Source: Paenibacillus aquistagni
GTDB lineage: Bacteria; Bacillota; Bacilli; Paenibacillales; Paenibacillaceae
Reading direction: 5' to 3'
NCBI RefSeq assembly: GCF_900177815.1
Contig: NZ_FXAZ01000001.1
Location: 682,001-746,000 of the forward strand
DNA length: 64,000 nt
In this document: in pieces, positions 10,901 through 19,980 of the stretch
Layout of the letters: each line of letters begins with the position of its first letter
How positions within the stretch are numbered: position 1 is the first letter of the stretch
Program-made: the position numbers and the translations under genes
The notes under the pieces: generated by a model
Seen by the model: only the letters and a program-made list of their open reading frames with translations
Told to the model about the DNA's origin: nothing
Databases searched by the model: none

Positions 10901-12217
10901 GTTGCGGAGAAAACAGCCTTTGGCTTTGCGAAAAAGTATGAGGAAGACTATCACAAAAAGTGGCGTGGTGCAGAGCTTAACCGTTTGGCATCCGGCTGCA
11001 CAGGTGTTAAGCGAAGCACGGGACAGCATCCGGGCGGTATCGTCGTTGTGCCGGATTATATTGAGGTTGAAGATATCACGCCAGTGCAGTATCCGGCTGA
11101 TGATACGTCTGCAGAATGGAAAACCACGCACTTCGATTATCATGCCTTCGATGCGAACCTGTTGAAGCTTGATATACTCGGTCATGATGATCCGACAATG
11201 ATGCGTATGCTTCAGGACCTTACAGGTGTGGATCCAACCACGATCCCGATGAATGATCCGAATGTGATGAGCTTATTCAACTCCACTACTCCGTTAAAGG
11301 TAAGCCCGGAGCAGATTCGAACTCCTGTAGGAACATATGGCATTCCGGAGATGGGAACGCGCTTTGTTCGTCAGATGCTGGTAGAAGCACAGCCGTCGAC
11401 ATTTGCCGATTTGCTGCAGATCTCAGGATTGTCGCACGGTACAGGAGTATGGCTTGGGAATGCGCAGGACCTCATTAAAAATGGCATTTGTACGATCAAG
11501 ACTGTAATCGGTTGTCGTGACGAGATCATGCTCTATTTGATCTATAAAGCGGGAATGGAAGCAGGTCTTGCCTTTAAGATTACAGAAAGTGTGCGTAAAG
11601 GGAAGGGGCTTTCTCAAGAGTGGATCGATGAGATGAAGAACTGCAATGTGCCGCAGTGGTACATTGATTCCTGCTTGAAGATCCAGTACATGTTCCCGAA
11701 AGCCCACGCGGCAGCTTATGTTATCTCGGCGGTGCGCACCGCATACTACAAGATCTATCATCCAATCGAATTCTATGCGACATACTTTACGGTGCGCGCT
11801 GAGGACTTTGACATCGAGCTGTGCTGTCAAGGCTATGAAGCGATTGGCAAGAAGATTGACGAGATCGAAGCGAAGGGCTTCCAGGCTACCACGAAGGAAA
11901 AGAATATGATTTCCATTCTAGAGATGGCCCTTGAGATGACAGCCCGCGGATTTAGTTTCAAGACCATTGATCTATATCGCTCGGAGGCAAGCAGCTTCCT
12001 CGTAGAAGGCGACTCCTTGATTCCGCCGTTTTCTGCTGTTCAAGGAATTGGAGAAAATGCGGCGAAGAACATCGCTGCAGCAAGAGAAGATGGAGAATAT
12101 TTATCTATTGAAGATTTCCAAAAGCGCTCGAAAGCAACCAAGACAATCGTGGAATTGCTTACGCAGATGGGATGTTTCCGCGGCTTGCCAGAATCGAATC
12201 AGCTCTCCTTGTTCTAA
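7901..12217 (+). CDS. polC: DNA polymerase III PolC-type, replicative alpha subunit with 3'-5' exonuclease
   Basis: Main replicative polymerase of low-GC Gram-positives. Domains in order: N-terminal domain; OB fold (about 230-330); PHP domain starting at EFHLHTTMSAMDAV (about 337), split by a DEDD exonuclease beginning VFDIETTGLS (about 423); a zinc-binding cysteine cluster CPNKEC...CPKC (about 910-935); and palm residues in VPDIDLNFSGEYQ (about 965). I set the start at ATG 7901, giving 1438 residues as in the family, with GAGGAGG at 7881-7887. An in-frame ATG at 7841 would add 20 unconserved residues and lacks a good binding site. Confidence 0.97.
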   Translation: MEEQRQRFELMMKQVGLPSELMHTHFQDGWIRQVETSRSNREWTIHIGKRSIVPSDAYRTFCLTVQDKLSHIAKIRIIFHYEDVVTGQEVVDAYWHLFIEWVKREVASVNGWLHRAKVEVENELVTLFLSDEMTLNLAKKKQIDDYVKKFYQTYFSRELRVQMKVGVVDHEAVETFQEKLAEEERLAVAQLMADAEREAAEQAAIDAGNAPEKLQHGYEIKDDPAPIMNVQEEEKRITVQGTVFGLEVKELRNGSTLYTFNVTDFSDSILIKMFGKNKDDVLKLNLIANGKWVKVRGRVEYDRFMMTPELVMIASDIQEVTAPPERQDTSEEKRVEFHLHTTMSAMDAVTSVDQYIKQAAKWGHKAIAITDHANVQCYPEAGKAGKKHGIKVIYGLEANVVDDDIAVVLNADSRSLKESIYTVFDIETTGLSVSNNKIIELAAVKMQDGKEIDRYSSFVDPHERIPYNIQQLTNITDDMVRGAPEVDEVLKKFVEFAEDSVLVAHNARFDVGFIQHNLKLLELPEMTNPVLDTLELARLLHPTLKNHRLNTLASKYKVALESHHRAIDDTIALAGILTGLLHDAYQLKGLEELDRLNDYVGQNLRSARPFHCNIYALDPVGKKNLYKLVSLSHTEHFHRVATIPRSKLVENRAGLLVMSGCEKGELFETVLNKSLEEAERVAEFYDVLEIQPLTMYMHLLEKGLVGSQADIEDALKKIVSIGDKLGKPVVATGNAHYLNPRDKLFRDITIHGITGFSPLKDIQKPDAHFRTTTEMLQEFSFLGKERAYEVVIKNTNELAERFEEIVLFPDKLYTPIMDGADEEMRETCYNTARDLYGEPIPEIVVQRLEKELAPIIKYGFSANYLISERLVKKSNADGYLVGSRGSVGSSVVATFLGISEVNPLPPHYYCPNKECKHSEWFTDGSVPSGFDLPNKDCPKCGTKMIGEGQDIPFETFLGFKGDKVPDIDLNFSGEYQPEAHNFTKVMFGEKNVFRAGTIGTVAEKTAFGFAKKYEEDYHKKWRGAELNRLASGCTGVKRSTGQHPGGIVVVPDYIEVEDITPVQYPADDTSAEWKTTHFDYHAFDANLLKLDILGHDDPTMMRMLQDLTGVDPTTIPMNDPNVMSLFNSTTPLKVSPEQIRTPVGTYGIPEMGTRFVRQMLVEAQPSTFADLLQISGLSHGTGVWLGNAQDLIKNGICTIKTVIGCRDEIMLYLIYKAGMEAGLAFKITESVRKGKGLSQEWIDEMKNCNVPQWYIDSCLKIQYMFPKAHAAAYVISAVRTAYYKIYHPIEFYATYFTVRAEDFDIELCCQGYEAIGKKIDEIEAKGFQATTKEKNMISILEMALEMTARGFSFKTIDLYRSEASSFLVEGDSLIPPFSAVQGIGENAAKNIAAAREDGEYLSIEDFQKRSKATKTIVELLTQMGCFRGLPESNQLSLF

Positions 12218-12256
12218 TTACGTGCTTATAGGGTAGTTCGGGACATGAGCGGCACC

Positions 12257-12286
12257 TTGCCATTTGTCAACCGGCTATGCTATAAT
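12257..12286 (+). promoter_or_regulatory. Sigma-A promoter for the rimP-nusA-infB operon
   Basis: TTGCCA (12257-12262) and TATAAT (12281-12286) are separated by 18 bases, with an extended -10 (TGC directly before TATAAT). It lies 40 bases after polC, so the operon has its own strong vegetative promoter. Confidence 0.8.
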
Positions 12287-12317
12287 TTTATGGTAATCAT
12301 GTGGATACATCCGTTGC

Positions 12318-12343
12318 GAAAGAGTGGGGAAACCCACTCTTTC
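12318..12343 (+). ncRNA. GNRA-capped hairpin in the rimP leader
   Basis: An 11-bp perfect stem (GAAAGAGTGGG, 12318-12328, with CCCACTCTTTC, 12333-12343) is closed by a GAAA tetraloop. It starts about 25 bases after the expected transcription start and is not followed by a U-tract, so it is not a terminator. From memory, similar GTGGG/CCCAC hairpins precede rimP in other Firmicutes; their function is not known to me. Confidence 0.7.
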
Positions 12344-12428
12344 ATGTTTGCATCCGACTAATTAGATGTCTGACGCTGCGGATTACAACATATTTCAATT
12401 GAATTGTGTACTTTGGGAGGAACCCTGT

Positions 12429-12890
12429 TTGACAACAGCTAACATTAAGACACTTGTTGAAGAGATGGTTATGCCTTATCTGGAAGAACAGCAGTTTGAA
12501 TTGGTAGACGTTGAGTACGTCAAGGAAGGAAGCAGCTGGTTTTTGCGTGTATTCGTGGACAAGGATGGCGGCATCGATATCGAAGATTGCGGCCGTGTGA
12601 GTGAGTACTTAAGCCAGAAGCTGGATGAGAATGATCCGATTCCTGATGCGTATTTCCTTGAGGTATCGTCGCCTGGGGCAGAGCGCCCGCTGAAGAAGGA
12701 AAAGGACTTCGTTAAAGCGATCGGAAAGCATGTGTATATCACTACATATGAACCTGTCGATGGCAGTAAAGAGTTCGAAGGTACTCTAGAAGCGTTTGAT
12801 GGTGAGACCATCACGGTGATGGTGAACAAGAAAGCGCATGTCCTGCCTTACAGCAAGGTAGCAAGCGCTCGACTTGCAATCATCTTCTAA
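12429..12890 (+). CDS. rimP: Ribosome maturation factor RimP
   Basis: Needed for late assembly of the 30S subunit. I set the start at TTG 12429, eight bases after GGGAGG (12415-12420), giving 153 residues that begin [14 protein letters not shown], the usual family length. An in-frame ATG at 12366 has no ribosome binding site and would start between the leader hairpin and the real start. The protein has the N-terminal alpha/beta domain with [19 protein letters not shown] and DIEDC, the [12 protein letters not shown] signature, and a C-terminal SH3-like domain. It is the first gene of the nusA-infB operon. Confidence 0.95.
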   Translation: MTTANIKTLVEEMVMPYLEEQQFELVDVEYVKEGSSWFLRVFVDKDGGIDIEDCGRVSEYLSQKLDENDPIPDAYFLEVSSPGAERPLKKEKDFVKAIGKHVYITTYEPVDGSKEFEGTLEAFDGETITVMVNKKAHVLPYSKVASARLAIIF

Positions 12891-12991
12891 GAGACTGCTG
12901 ATCGAGCATCAATATGAAGCACAATATTATTCATTGCATATGTGCAAGTAATGAAGCCGTCCGAGGCGGCTGAAAGGGGGAGCCTATCAAA

Positions 12992-14104
12992 ATGAGTATT
13001 GATTTTATTGAAGCACTGTCTGAGATCGAAAAAGAGAAAGGGATCAGCAAAGAAGTGCTTATCGACGCCATTGAAGCTGCGTTGATCTCAAGCTACAAAC
13101 GCAATTTTAATGCCGCACAAAACGTGCGTGTCGATATTAACCGTGCTACTGGCGTCATCAAAGTGTTCGCCCGCAAAACGGTCGTTGACGAAGTGATGGA
13201 TCCTAGACATGAGATCTCGCTGCATGCATCGAGAGAGCACAATCCCAACTATATGGTTAATGATATTTGCGATATCGAGGTAACACCTCGGGAGTTTGGC
13301 CGCATTGCTGCGCAAACCGCGAAGCAAGTTGTGACGCAGCGCATTCGCGAAGCGGAGCGCGGTCTAATCTATGATGCCTTCATTGATAAGGCAGAAGATA
13401 TCGTGACAGGGATTGTACAGCGTCAGGATACACGCAATGTGTTCATCGACCTAGGCAAAGTAGAAGCGGTGCTTCCGCTGAATGAAATGATGCCGAATGA
13501 AAAATTCAAGCACGGTGATCGTGTGAAGGCATACATTACGAAGGTGGAAAACACGACTAAAGGACCTCAAATTATTTTGTCCCGTACGCATCCAGGCCTG
13601 TTGAAGCGCCTGTTTGAGCTTGAAGTGCCTGAGATTTTTGATGGAGTCGTGGAAATTAAATCAGTTGCTCGCGAAGCGGGACAGCGTTCTAAGATTGCGG
13701 TCTATTCCCGCAATCCTGAAGTGGATCCGGTTGGTTCCTGCGTAGGTCCAAAAGGCCTTCGTGTTCAGACGATTGTAAATGAGCTTCGCGGCGAGAAAAT
13801 CGATATCGTTCGCTGGTCGGAAGATGTTGAAGAGTATGTAGCGAATGCACTAAGCCCGTCCAAGGTGGTTCAAGTGGACGTTTATGAAGAAGAGAAGATG
13901 GCGCGAGTCATTGTGCCGGATTATCAATTATCGCTTGCGATCGGAATTAAAGGTCAGAATGCGCGTCTAGCTGCGAAGCTTACGGGATGGAAAATCGACA
14001 TCAAGAGCGAATCCCAAGCTTACGATGGCGAAGAAAGTGCTCCTGCAGGAGAGGCTTTTGACAGTGCTCATGACCTTGATTCTGTTGACGAGGTTTTGGA
14101 TTGA
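12992..14104 (+). CDS. nusA: Transcription termination/antitermination factor NusA
   Basis: RNA polymerase-associated factor that modulates pausing, termination and antitermination. The 370-residue protein has the N-terminal polymerase-binding domain (1-125), an S1 domain (about 135-200, VFIDLGKVEAVLP), and two KH domains (VGSCVGPKGLRVQ and LAIGIKGQNARLAAKLTGWKI written in parts). It lacks the acidic repeats found at the C-terminus of the E. coli protein, as is usual in Firmicutes, but ends in an acidic tail. It starts at ATG 12992 behind GGGGGAG and lies between rimP and ylxR. Confidence 0.97.
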   Translation: MSIDFIEALSEIEKEKGISKEVLIDAIEAALISSYKRNFNAAQNVRVDINRATGVIKVFARKTVVDEVMDPRHEISLHASREHNPNYMVNDICDIEVTPREFGRIAAQTAKQVVTQRIREAERGLIYDAFIDKAEDIVTGIVQRQDTRNVFIDLGKVEAVLPLNEMMPNEKFKHGDRVKAYITKVENTTKGPQIILSRTHPGLLKRLFELEVPEIFDGVVEIKSVAREAGQRSKIAVYSRNPEVDPVGSCVGPKGLRVQTIVNELRGEKIDIVRWSEDVEEYVANALSPSKVVQVDVYEEEKMARVIVPDYQLSLAIGIKGQNARLAAKLTGWKIDIKSESQAYDGEESAPAGEAFDSAHDLDSVDEVLD

Positions 14105-14173
14105 TCGGATTCCTGCCGTAGGGTGCGGTTTTTCTCTTCAGCTTCGAAGGATAATCGTAAGGAGGTAGGTTCA

Positions 14174-14488
14174 ATGCGAACAAGAAAAGTACCGCTTCGA
14201 AAATGTGTTGCTTGCCAACAAATGATGCCGAAGAAAGAACTTATTCGAGTGGTTAAGACCCCTCAGGATGAAGTGCTTATCGATTTGACTGGCAAGAAGT
14301 CAGGGCGAGGCGCTTACCTGTGTGGTAAGCTGTCTTGCTTCAAGCTGGCTCACAAATCAAAGGCTCTAGACCGTGCACTGAAGCATCCAGTGCATTCCGA
14401 TATATACGAACAGTTGGCGCAAGACTTCATTCGTGTTGAAGATGAGTTCCTTGCGATGAAGGAGCAGGCTCATGATGACGACGAATAA
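14174..14488 (+). CDS. rnpM: YlxR-family RNA-binding protein (RnpM)
   Basis: Small protein of the nusA-infB operon; B. subtilis YlxR has been reported to bind and modulate RNase P RNA and was renamed RnpM. I set the start at ATG 14174 behind GGAGGT (14161-14166), giving 104 residues. It shows the family features RKCVACQQM near the N-terminus and GRGAYLCGKLSCFKLAHK in the middle, followed by an acidic tail (HDDDE). Its 3' end overlaps the next gene by 17 bases, which indicates translational coupling. Confidence 0.9.
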   Translation: MRTRKVPLRKCVACQQMMPKKELIRVVKTPQDEVLIDLTGKKSGRGAYLCGKLSCFKLAHKSKALDRALKHPVHSDIYEQLAQDFIRVEDEFLAMKEQAHDDDE

Positions 14489-14804
14489 GGTGCTATCCCA
14501 ATTGGGGCTCGCACAGCGTGCAGGAAAGCTTGTAACGGGAGATGAGATCGTACTGAAGGCGATCCGTGGTCAACAGACACAGTTGGTGTTCGTTGCAAGC
14601 GATGCGTCAGAGAATACGAAGAAGAAATTCCGTGATAAATGCAAGACCTACGGTGTACCACTCGCGATCGGCTTTACAAGAGATGAGTTGGGAGCAAGTC
14701 TTGGCAAGCTTGACCGTGTCATTGTCGGTGTGACAGACAACGGATTCGCGCAATTAATGAAGAACGGGCTTATGACTATGTCGGAGGTGGAGTATATTGA
14801 GTAA
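14472..14804 (+). CDS. ylxQ: L7Ae-family ribosomal protein YlxQ
   Basis: Member of the L7Ae/L30e/S12e/Gadd45 fold, which binds kink-turn RNA. The 110-residue protein has the family core [14 protein letters not shown] and [14 protein letters not shown], then a C-terminal segment after [11 protein letters not shown]. Two adjacent ATG codons (14472 and 14475) are both possible starts inside the 3' end of ylxR. Its end overlaps infB by eight bases. The position between ylxR and infB is fixed across Bacilli. Confidence 0.9.
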   Translation: MMTTNKVLSQLGLAQRAGKLVTGDEIVLKAIRGQQTQLVFVASDASENTKKKFRDKCKTYGVPLAIGFTRDELGASLGKLDRVIVGVTDNGFAQLMKNGLMTMSEVEYIE

Positions 14805-17385
14805 ACAAGAGAACGGCAAGGACAAATTAAGAGTATACGAGTACGCGAAGTCTAACAATATGAGCAGTAAAGAAATCATAACGATTTTGAAGCGTCTAGA
14901 TTATCCCGTAAACAACCATATGAGCGTAATGGAGAACGATGCAGTGGCAAAAGTAGAGCAGTATTTTAAAGATGTAAAAGCAAATGCGCAATCAAAGCGC
15001 GACAGTAAACCGCAGGCGCAAGTTAGCCAAGCGGCGCAGCAGTCAACAGAGGCTCCGAAGCGTCATGAACGCTCTGAGCAGAGACCGCGCCAAGATGAGC
15101 GCGGCGGACGTCCTGAGGGACGCGGCCAACAGGGACATCAAGGCGGTCCGCGTGGCGGACAAGGCGGGAATCGTCAAGGCGGAGATCGTCCATCCCGTCC
15201 ACAGCATCAAGGAGGCCGTCCGCAAGGTCAAGGTGGCCAAGGCGGGAATCGTCAAGGCGGAGATCGTCCATCTCGTCCACAAGGTCAAGGAGGCCGTCCA
15301 CAAGGTCAAGGTGGTCAAGGCGGCAGACCGCAAGGTCAGGGCGGTTCTCAAGGCAACCGCAGTGGTGGCCCATCTTCTTCCCAACAGTCCGCTCGTCCGG
15401 CGATGGAGAAGCAGCAGCCAGCACGCCTAAATAACGGTGTCGATCGTCCATCCAAATACAGTGACAACGACAAGTCAGGTGCAAAAGGCAACAACCGTGG
15501 CCGTAACAACGCTGGCAAGCCGAACAATCGCTTTGATGACAACCGCGGCAACAACCGTGGCCCGCGTGGCAAAGGCAGAAACAATAGAAACAATCACCGT
15601 CAAATGGAAGTTCGCGAGAAGATTGACAACACACCGAAGAAAATCATCGTTCGTGGCGAGATGAGTGTTGGAGAACTGGCTAAGCTTCTTCATAAGGATG
15701 CGTCTGAAGTTATTAAGAAGCTCTTCATGATGGGCCTGATGGTTACCATTAACCAAGAGGTTGATCTGGACACGATTCAATTGATCGCTGACGAATACAA
15801 GGTTGAGGTTGAACTCAAGCTTCCTGTACAGGAAGATCCATTTGAAGAAGAAGTGGAACCAGAAGTGGAAGAGAATATGGCTGAGCGTCCGCCAGTTGTA
15901 ACGATCATGGGGCACGTTGACCATGGTAAGACAACCTTGCTTGACTCTATCCGCAAGACGAACGTAACAAGCGGAGAAGCGGGCGGCATCACGCAGCACA
16001 TCGGTGCATATCAAGTCGAAATCAACAATAAAAAGATTACGTTCTTGGATACACCAGGTCACGAAGCGTTTACTTTGATGCGTGCTCGCGGTGCGCAGGT
16101 AACGGATATTACCATTATCGTTGTTGCAGCAGATGACGGTGTAATGCCACAGACGGTCGAGGCAATCAGCCATGCGAAAGCAGCTGGTGTTCCGATCATC
16201 GTTGCTGTCAACAAAATCGATAAGCCAGAGGCAGATCCGGATCGCGTGAAGCAAGAACTGACGAACTATGAGCTCGTTCCTGAAGAGTGGGGCGGAGACA
16301 CAATTTTCGTTAACGTTTCAGCGAAGCAGCGCATGGGTCTCGAAGACTTGCTTGAAATGATTCTGCTCGTGGCAGAAGTACAAGAATTCAAGGCAAATCC
16401 AGATAAATTGGCTCGGGGTACTGTAATTGAGGCGGAGCTTGATAAAGGCCGTGGACCAGTTGCACGTATTTTGGTTCAATCGGGTACACTAAAAGTCGGT
16501 GATCCGTTGGTGGCAGGCACATCGTTCGGACGTGTTCGTGCAATGGTTAATGACCGTGGCCGCCGTTTGAAAGAAGCAGGCCCATCTACACCAGTTGAGA
16601 TTACCGGCTTGACTGAAGTTCCTCAGGCTGGGGATCCGTTTATTGTATTCGAAGATGAGCGTAAAGCGCGTTCGATCTCTGAAAAACGCTCTACAACGCT
16701 TCGTCAAAGCCAGCTTGGCTCCAATGCGCGTGTTACGCTTGATGACTTGTTCAAGCATATCAAAGAGGGCGAGATCAAAGAGCTTAACGTCATTATCAAG
16801 GCTGACGTACAAGGTTCCGTTGAGGCTCTCAGAGGTTCCCTTGAGAAGATCGAAGTCGAGGGCGTGCGCGTAAAAGTTATCCATTCTGGCGCGGGCGCGA
16901 TTACAGAATCGGATATTATCCTTGCGACTGCATCCAATGCGATCGTGATCGGATTTAACGTCCGTCCTGATGCGCAAGCGAAGCTTACGGCTGATCAAGA
17001 GCAGGTAGATGTGCGCTTGCATCGTGTAATTTACACGATCGTAGAAGAGATCGAACAGGCAATGAAAGGTATGCTTGATCCAGAGTACAAAGAAGTGGTT
17101 CAAGGTCATGCCGAAGTACGTGACACATTCAAGATCAGCAAAGTGGGCACGATCGCTGGCTGTATGGTCACTTCAGGCAAGATTACACGCAACTCCGATG
17201 CGCGCGTGATTCGCGACGGCATCGTTATCTTCGAAGGCAAGCTTGATTCCTTGAAGCGCTTCAAGGACGATGCGAAAGAAGTGGCGCAGGGCTACGAGTG
17301 CGGTATTATGCTCGATAAATTCAATGATTTGAAAGAAGGCGACATCATCGAAGCGTTCACGATGGAAGCTGTAGAACGCAAGTAG
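14797..17385 (+). CDS. infB: Translation initiation factor IF-2
   Basis: GTPase that places initiator fMet-tRNA on the 30S subunit. The 862-residue protein starts at TTG 14797, overlapping ylxQ. An N-terminal IF2N domain is followed by a very Gly/Gln/Arg/Asn-rich linker (about 60-265) with 26-residue tandem repeats, a second IF2N domain (about 285-335), the G domain with GHVDHGKTT (about 371-379), DTPGHEAF and NKID, then domains II-IV. The low-complexity linker is encoded by near-identical DNA repeats at 15163-15318. It is the largest gene of the operon. Confidence 0.97.
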   Translation: MSKQENGKDKLRVYEYAKSNNMSSKEIITILKRLDYPVNNHMSVMENDAVAKVEQYFKDVKANAQSKRDSKPQAQVSQAAQQSTEAPKRHERSEQRPRQDERGGRPEGRGQQGHQGGPRGGQGGNRQGGDRPSRPQHQGGRPQGQGGQGGNRQGGDRPSRPQGQGGRPQGQGGQGGRPQGQGGSQGNRSGGPSSSQQSARPAMEKQQPARLNNGVDRPSKYSDNDKSGAKGNNRGRNNAGKPNNRFDDNRGNNRGPRGKGRNNRNNHRQMEVREKIDNTPKKIIVRGEMSVGELAKLLHKDASEVIKKLFMMGLMVTINQEVDLDTIQLIADEYKVEVELKLPVQEDPFEEEVEPEVEENMAERPPVVTIMGHVDHGKTTLLDSIRKTNVTSGEAGGITQHIGAYQVEINNKKITFLDTPGHEAFTLMRARGAQVTDITIIVVAADDGVMPQTVEAISHAKAAGVPIIVAVNKIDKPEADPDRVKQELTNYELVPEEWGGDTIFVNVSAKQRMGLEDLLEMILLVAEVQEFKANPDKLARGTVIEAELDKGRGPVARILVQSGTLKVGDPLVAGTSFGRVRAMVNDRGRRLKEAGPSTPVEITGLTEVPQAGDPFIVFEDERKARSISEKRSTTLRQSQLGSNARVTLDDLFKHIKEGEIKELNVIIKADVQGSVEALRGSLEKIEVEGVRVKVIHSGAGAITESDIILATASNAIVIGFNVRPDAQAKLTADQEQVDVRLHRVIYTIVEEIEQAMKGMLDPEYKEVVQGHAEVRDTFKISKVGTIAGCMVTSGKITRNSDARVIRDGIVIFEGKLDSLKRFKDDAKEVAQGYECGIMLDKFNDLKEGDIIEAFTMEAVERK
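15163..15318 (+). repeat. 78-bp direct tandem repeat inside infB
   Basis: Two consecutive copies of 78 bp (15163-15240 and 15241-15318) differ at only a few positions, followed by a partial, diverged third unit to about 15350. Each unit encodes 26 residues rich in Gly, Gln, Arg and Asp in the IF-2 linker. The period is a multiple of three, so copy-number change would keep the frame. Confidence 0.88.
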
Positions 17386-17412
17386 TCGCTGACAGAAAAT
17401 GAGGTGATTTCC

Positions 17413-17775
17413 ATGGCCAAGATCCGTTCAGGCCGAGTGGGTGAGCAGATTAAGAAGGAACTTAGTCAGCTCATTCAGATGGAACTTAAAGATCCGAGAA
17501 TTGGTTTTCTTACCGTAACCGGTGTTGAGGTGACCAATGACCTCTCTCTAGCTCGTGTATACTTGAGTGTACTTGGGGATGCCGAAGCAAAAGAGAATTC
17601 TCTAAAAGCTTTAGACAAGGCGAATGGCTTCTTGCGCTCTGAGCTAGGCAAGCGCATGAGACTTCGTCATGTGCCTGAGCTTAACTTTAAGATCGATGAG
17701 TCGATCGCGTACGGCAGCCGGATTGAGAAGCTGCTGCACGATATTCATGATGGGAAGGATAATGATCATGCATAA
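17413..17775 (+). CDS. rbfA: Ribosome-binding factor A
   Basis: Binds the 30S subunit and helps mature the 5' end of 16S rRNA. The protein is 120 residues from ATG 17413, five bases behind GAGGTGA (17401-17407); an in-frame GTG at 17404 overlaps that binding site and is unlikely. The KH-like fold shows the conserved [18 protein letters not shown] start and [19 protein letters not shown]. It follows infB directly; the small gene ylxP that separates the two in B. subtilis is absent here. It overlaps nrnA by eight bases. Confidence 0.95.
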   Translation: MAKIRSGRVGEQIKKELSQLIQMELKDPRIGFLTVTGVEVTNDLSLARVYLSVLGDAEAKENSLKALDKANGFLRSELGKRMRLRHVPELNFKIDESIAYGSRIEKLLHDIHDGKDNDHA

Positions 17776-18835
17776 TTCGAACCCATCGAATAGCCATGCT
17801 CATGAATCTGCGTCTTCACTTGATTCCAAGGAATCAAGTGGGGAGCAGGTTCTCTCTACATATGGGCATAATATGGATGAGGCGCTCTCCTTTATTAAGA
17901 AATATGATCGATTTCTAGTTGTGGCGCACGTCAATCCAGATGGAGATGCCATTAGCTCAACATTGGCTGTTGGCTGGCTGCTGCAGCAGTGGAACAAGCA
18001 TTTTGTCATGGTGAATGACAACCGTGTTCCAAGCCGCCTGTCATTTCTTGCGAACAGCGAAGCTATTTATATCTCAGAACGGCATCCTGATGCGAAGCCG
18101 CCTGCCTTTGATGCTGTGATCTGCGTGGATTGTGCAGATTACGAACGCATTGGGACCATTGCAGACTGGATTCAAGCAGATGTCCCGATCTTGAATATTG
18201 ACCATCACCCAACGAATAATCGCTACGGGGAGGTTGCTTTGATTCGTGAGGATGCAGCTGCGACGGCTGAGATCCTTTTTGACTTGTATGAGCATGGCGG
18301 AATCGTGCTTGATGTTCAGGCTGCTACCGCTTTATATACGGGATTATTGACAGATACAGGCGGATTTCGCTACAGCAATACAACTCCGCATGTGATGGAG
18401 ATGGCATCTAAGCTGCTTCAAACAGGCGTGCAGGGAAATGAGATTGCCGACAGATTGCTTGAGCGCATGAGCTATGCTCAAATGCTGCTCATTAAGAGGA
18501 GTCTTGCAAGACTTGATTTTACGCAGGATCGTAAAATTGCTTGGCTGCATGTTACGCCAGAAGACATGCTGGAGACGGGAGCATTGAATGAGGACCTGGA
18601 AGGACTCGTCAACTATCCTCGCAATGTCGAAGGCGTTGAAGTTGGTTTTTTGCTTAAAATGAACGAATCCGGACGAATCAAAGTGAGCTTGCGTTCCGCT
18701 GGATTAGTGAATGTGGCTAAGGTTGCACAGCATTTTGGCGGCGGTGGGCATGTTCGAGCAGCGGGATGTACACTGACAGTACCGTTGGAACAAGCAATTG
18801 AAGCTATAATAGAGCAGGTGACGGAACAATTATGA
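17768..18835 (+). CDS. nrnA: DHH-family oligoribonuclease / pAp phosphatase NrnA
   Basis: Degrades short RNA oligomers and dephosphorylates 3'-phosphoadenosine 5'-phosphate, based on the NrnA family. The DHH domain shows NPDGDA (about 56-61), [11 protein letters not shown] and the namesake DHHPTNN (about 144). The DHHA1 domain ends with [11 protein letters not shown] (about 324). I chose ATG 17768, eight bases after GGGAAGGA, giving 355 residues; ATG 17762 is possible but too close to the binding site. About 40 residues precede the usual family start and are Ser/His-rich. It overlaps truB by four bases (ATGA). Confidence 0.92.
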   Translation: MHNSNPSNSHAHESASSLDSKESSGEQVLSTYGHNMDEALSFIKKYDRFLVVAHVNPDGDAISSTLAVGWLLQQWNKHFVMVNDNRVPSRLSFLANSEAIYISERHPDAKPPAFDAVICVDCADYERIGTIADWIQADVPILNIDHHPTNNRYGEVALIREDAAATAEILFDLYEHGGIVLDVQAATALYTGLLTDTGGFRYSNTTPHVMEMASKLLQTGVQGNEIADRLLERMSYAQMLLIKRSLARLDFTQDRKIAWLHVTPEDMLETGALNEDLEGLVNYPRNVEGVEVGFLLKMNESGRIKVSLRSAGLVNVAKVAQHFGGGGHVRAAGCTLTVPLEQAIEAIIEQVTEQL

Positions 18836-19761
18836 CAGAACTTCAAGGCGTCCTTCCGGTATGGAAACCAGAGGGCTGGACGTCTCACGATGTGGTTGCC
18901 AAAGTAAGAGGCGTCATAAGAGAGAGGCGTATCGGTCATACGGGAACTCTGGATCCGCAAGTAACAGGGGTGCTTCCTCTGTGCGTAGGCAAAGCAACGC
19001 GTCTTGTTGAATATTTGCAGGAGCTTCCTAAGCAATATGAATGCGTGCTCCGCTTTGGGATTGCAACAGATACAGAGGATATGAGCGGTGCCGTCCTTGA
19101 ACGCAAGGATGCTTCATTTTTGACAGAGGAAGATGTGCGTCGTGTTATTCAATCCTTTATTGGTGAGATTGAGCAGGTTCCGCCGATGTATTCTGCTGTG
19201 AAAGTAGATGGCAAGCGCTTATATGAGCTGGCGCGGGAAGGCAAGACCGTCAAGCGCCAATCTCGCCGAGTGACTGTATATGAGATCGACATCTTGGACA
19301 TGAATATGGGGACTAGCGAACCTACGGTTCACTTTCGTGCGACATGTTCCAAGGGAACTTACATACGTACGCTATGTGTGGATATCGGTCGTTCGCTTCA
19401 TGTCCCTTCAACAATGGATTCTCTGATCCGTACTATGTCTGCTCATTATAAGAAGGAGCATTGCTTTACAATTGAAGAGATTCAGGATAAAGCCTCTCAA
19501 GGCGATGTTCATTCGATGCTGATTCCAGTTGATGAAGCGATGTCTTATCTGCCAAAGATTACGATAATGGATGAATTTGCTCATTATGCAACGCAAGGGA
19601 GAGGAATACCGTTTCGAGCTTGCTCTTGTCAGCCTTTGACGAATCAGCTCTATCGGTTGTATGATGTACGAGGACTCTTCTATGGCTTATTCCACGTTCC
19701 TGATGGAGAACGAGCTTTGCGTCCTGTGAAGGTATTTTTGCCCTCATTGGATGAAAAGTAG
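18832..19761 (+). CDS. truB: tRNA pseudouridine-55 synthase TruB
   Basis: Converts U55 in the T-arm of tRNAs to pseudouridine. The 309-residue protein carries the TruB catalytic segment GHTGTLDPQVTGVLP with Asp41, the VPPMYSAVKVDGKRLYELAR stretch, and RATCSKGTYIRTL, all typical of the family, then a C-terminal PUA-like region. Its ATG overlaps the nrnA stop, so the operon continues through it. A hairpin at 19768-19821 probably ends the operon. Confidence 0.96.
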   Translation: MTELQGVLPVWKPEGWTSHDVVAKVRGVIRERRIGHTGTLDPQVTGVLPLCVGKATRLVEYLQELPKQYECVLRFGIATDTEDMSGAVLERKDASFLTEEDVRRVIQSFIGEIEQVPPMYSAVKVDGKRLYELAREGKTVKRQSRRVTVYEIDILDMNMGTSEPTVHFRATCSKGTYIRTLCVDIGRSLHVPSTMDSLIRTMSAHYKKEHCFTIEEIQDKASQGDVHSMLIPVDEAMSYLPKITIMDEFAHYATQGRGIPFRACSCQPLTNQLYRLYDVRGLFYGLFHVPDGERALRPVKVFLPSLDEK

Positions 19762-19767
19762 TACAAT

Positions 19768-19821
19768 AATGCGTAGATGCAGGCCTACAGACAGAATAGG
19801 GCTTAGTCATCTTCGCATTTT
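19768..19821 (+). terminator. Terminator-like structure between truB and ribF
   Basis: AATGCGTAGATG (19768-19779) pairs with CATCTTCGCATT (19808-19819) with one mismatch, and a short T-run follows. The 28-base loop has a small inner stem (AGGCC with GGGCTT). It probably ends the rimP-truB operon. About 160 bases with no gene follow before ribF; I see no FMN riboswitch there. Confidence 0.6.
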
Positions 19822-19980
19822 TAACATATGGGGAAGCATATCCGAATAGATATCTTTCACTCTTATAGACATTGCTGTAATTGTCCAATGTGTGGAGAAA
19901 GGGCAATGGCAGCTGGGTATACGTGAATATGTGAATGGAAGAACATACTAATCCCTTGGGATATAGGAGTTTAGATAACC

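Noticed and set aside
15023-15634. Long minus-strand open frame opposite infB
   Set aside because: It is the antisense of the repetitive Gly/Gln/Arg coding region, which avoids stops on the other strand; the translation is Cys/His/Leu-rich with no start signals.
15475-16254. 259-codon minus-strand frame opposite infB
   Set aside because: Antisense shadow of a highly conserved gene; no promoter or binding site.
19762-19980. Possible FMN riboswitch before ribF
   Set aside because: The conserved RFN-element segments are not visible; the structure fits a terminator better.
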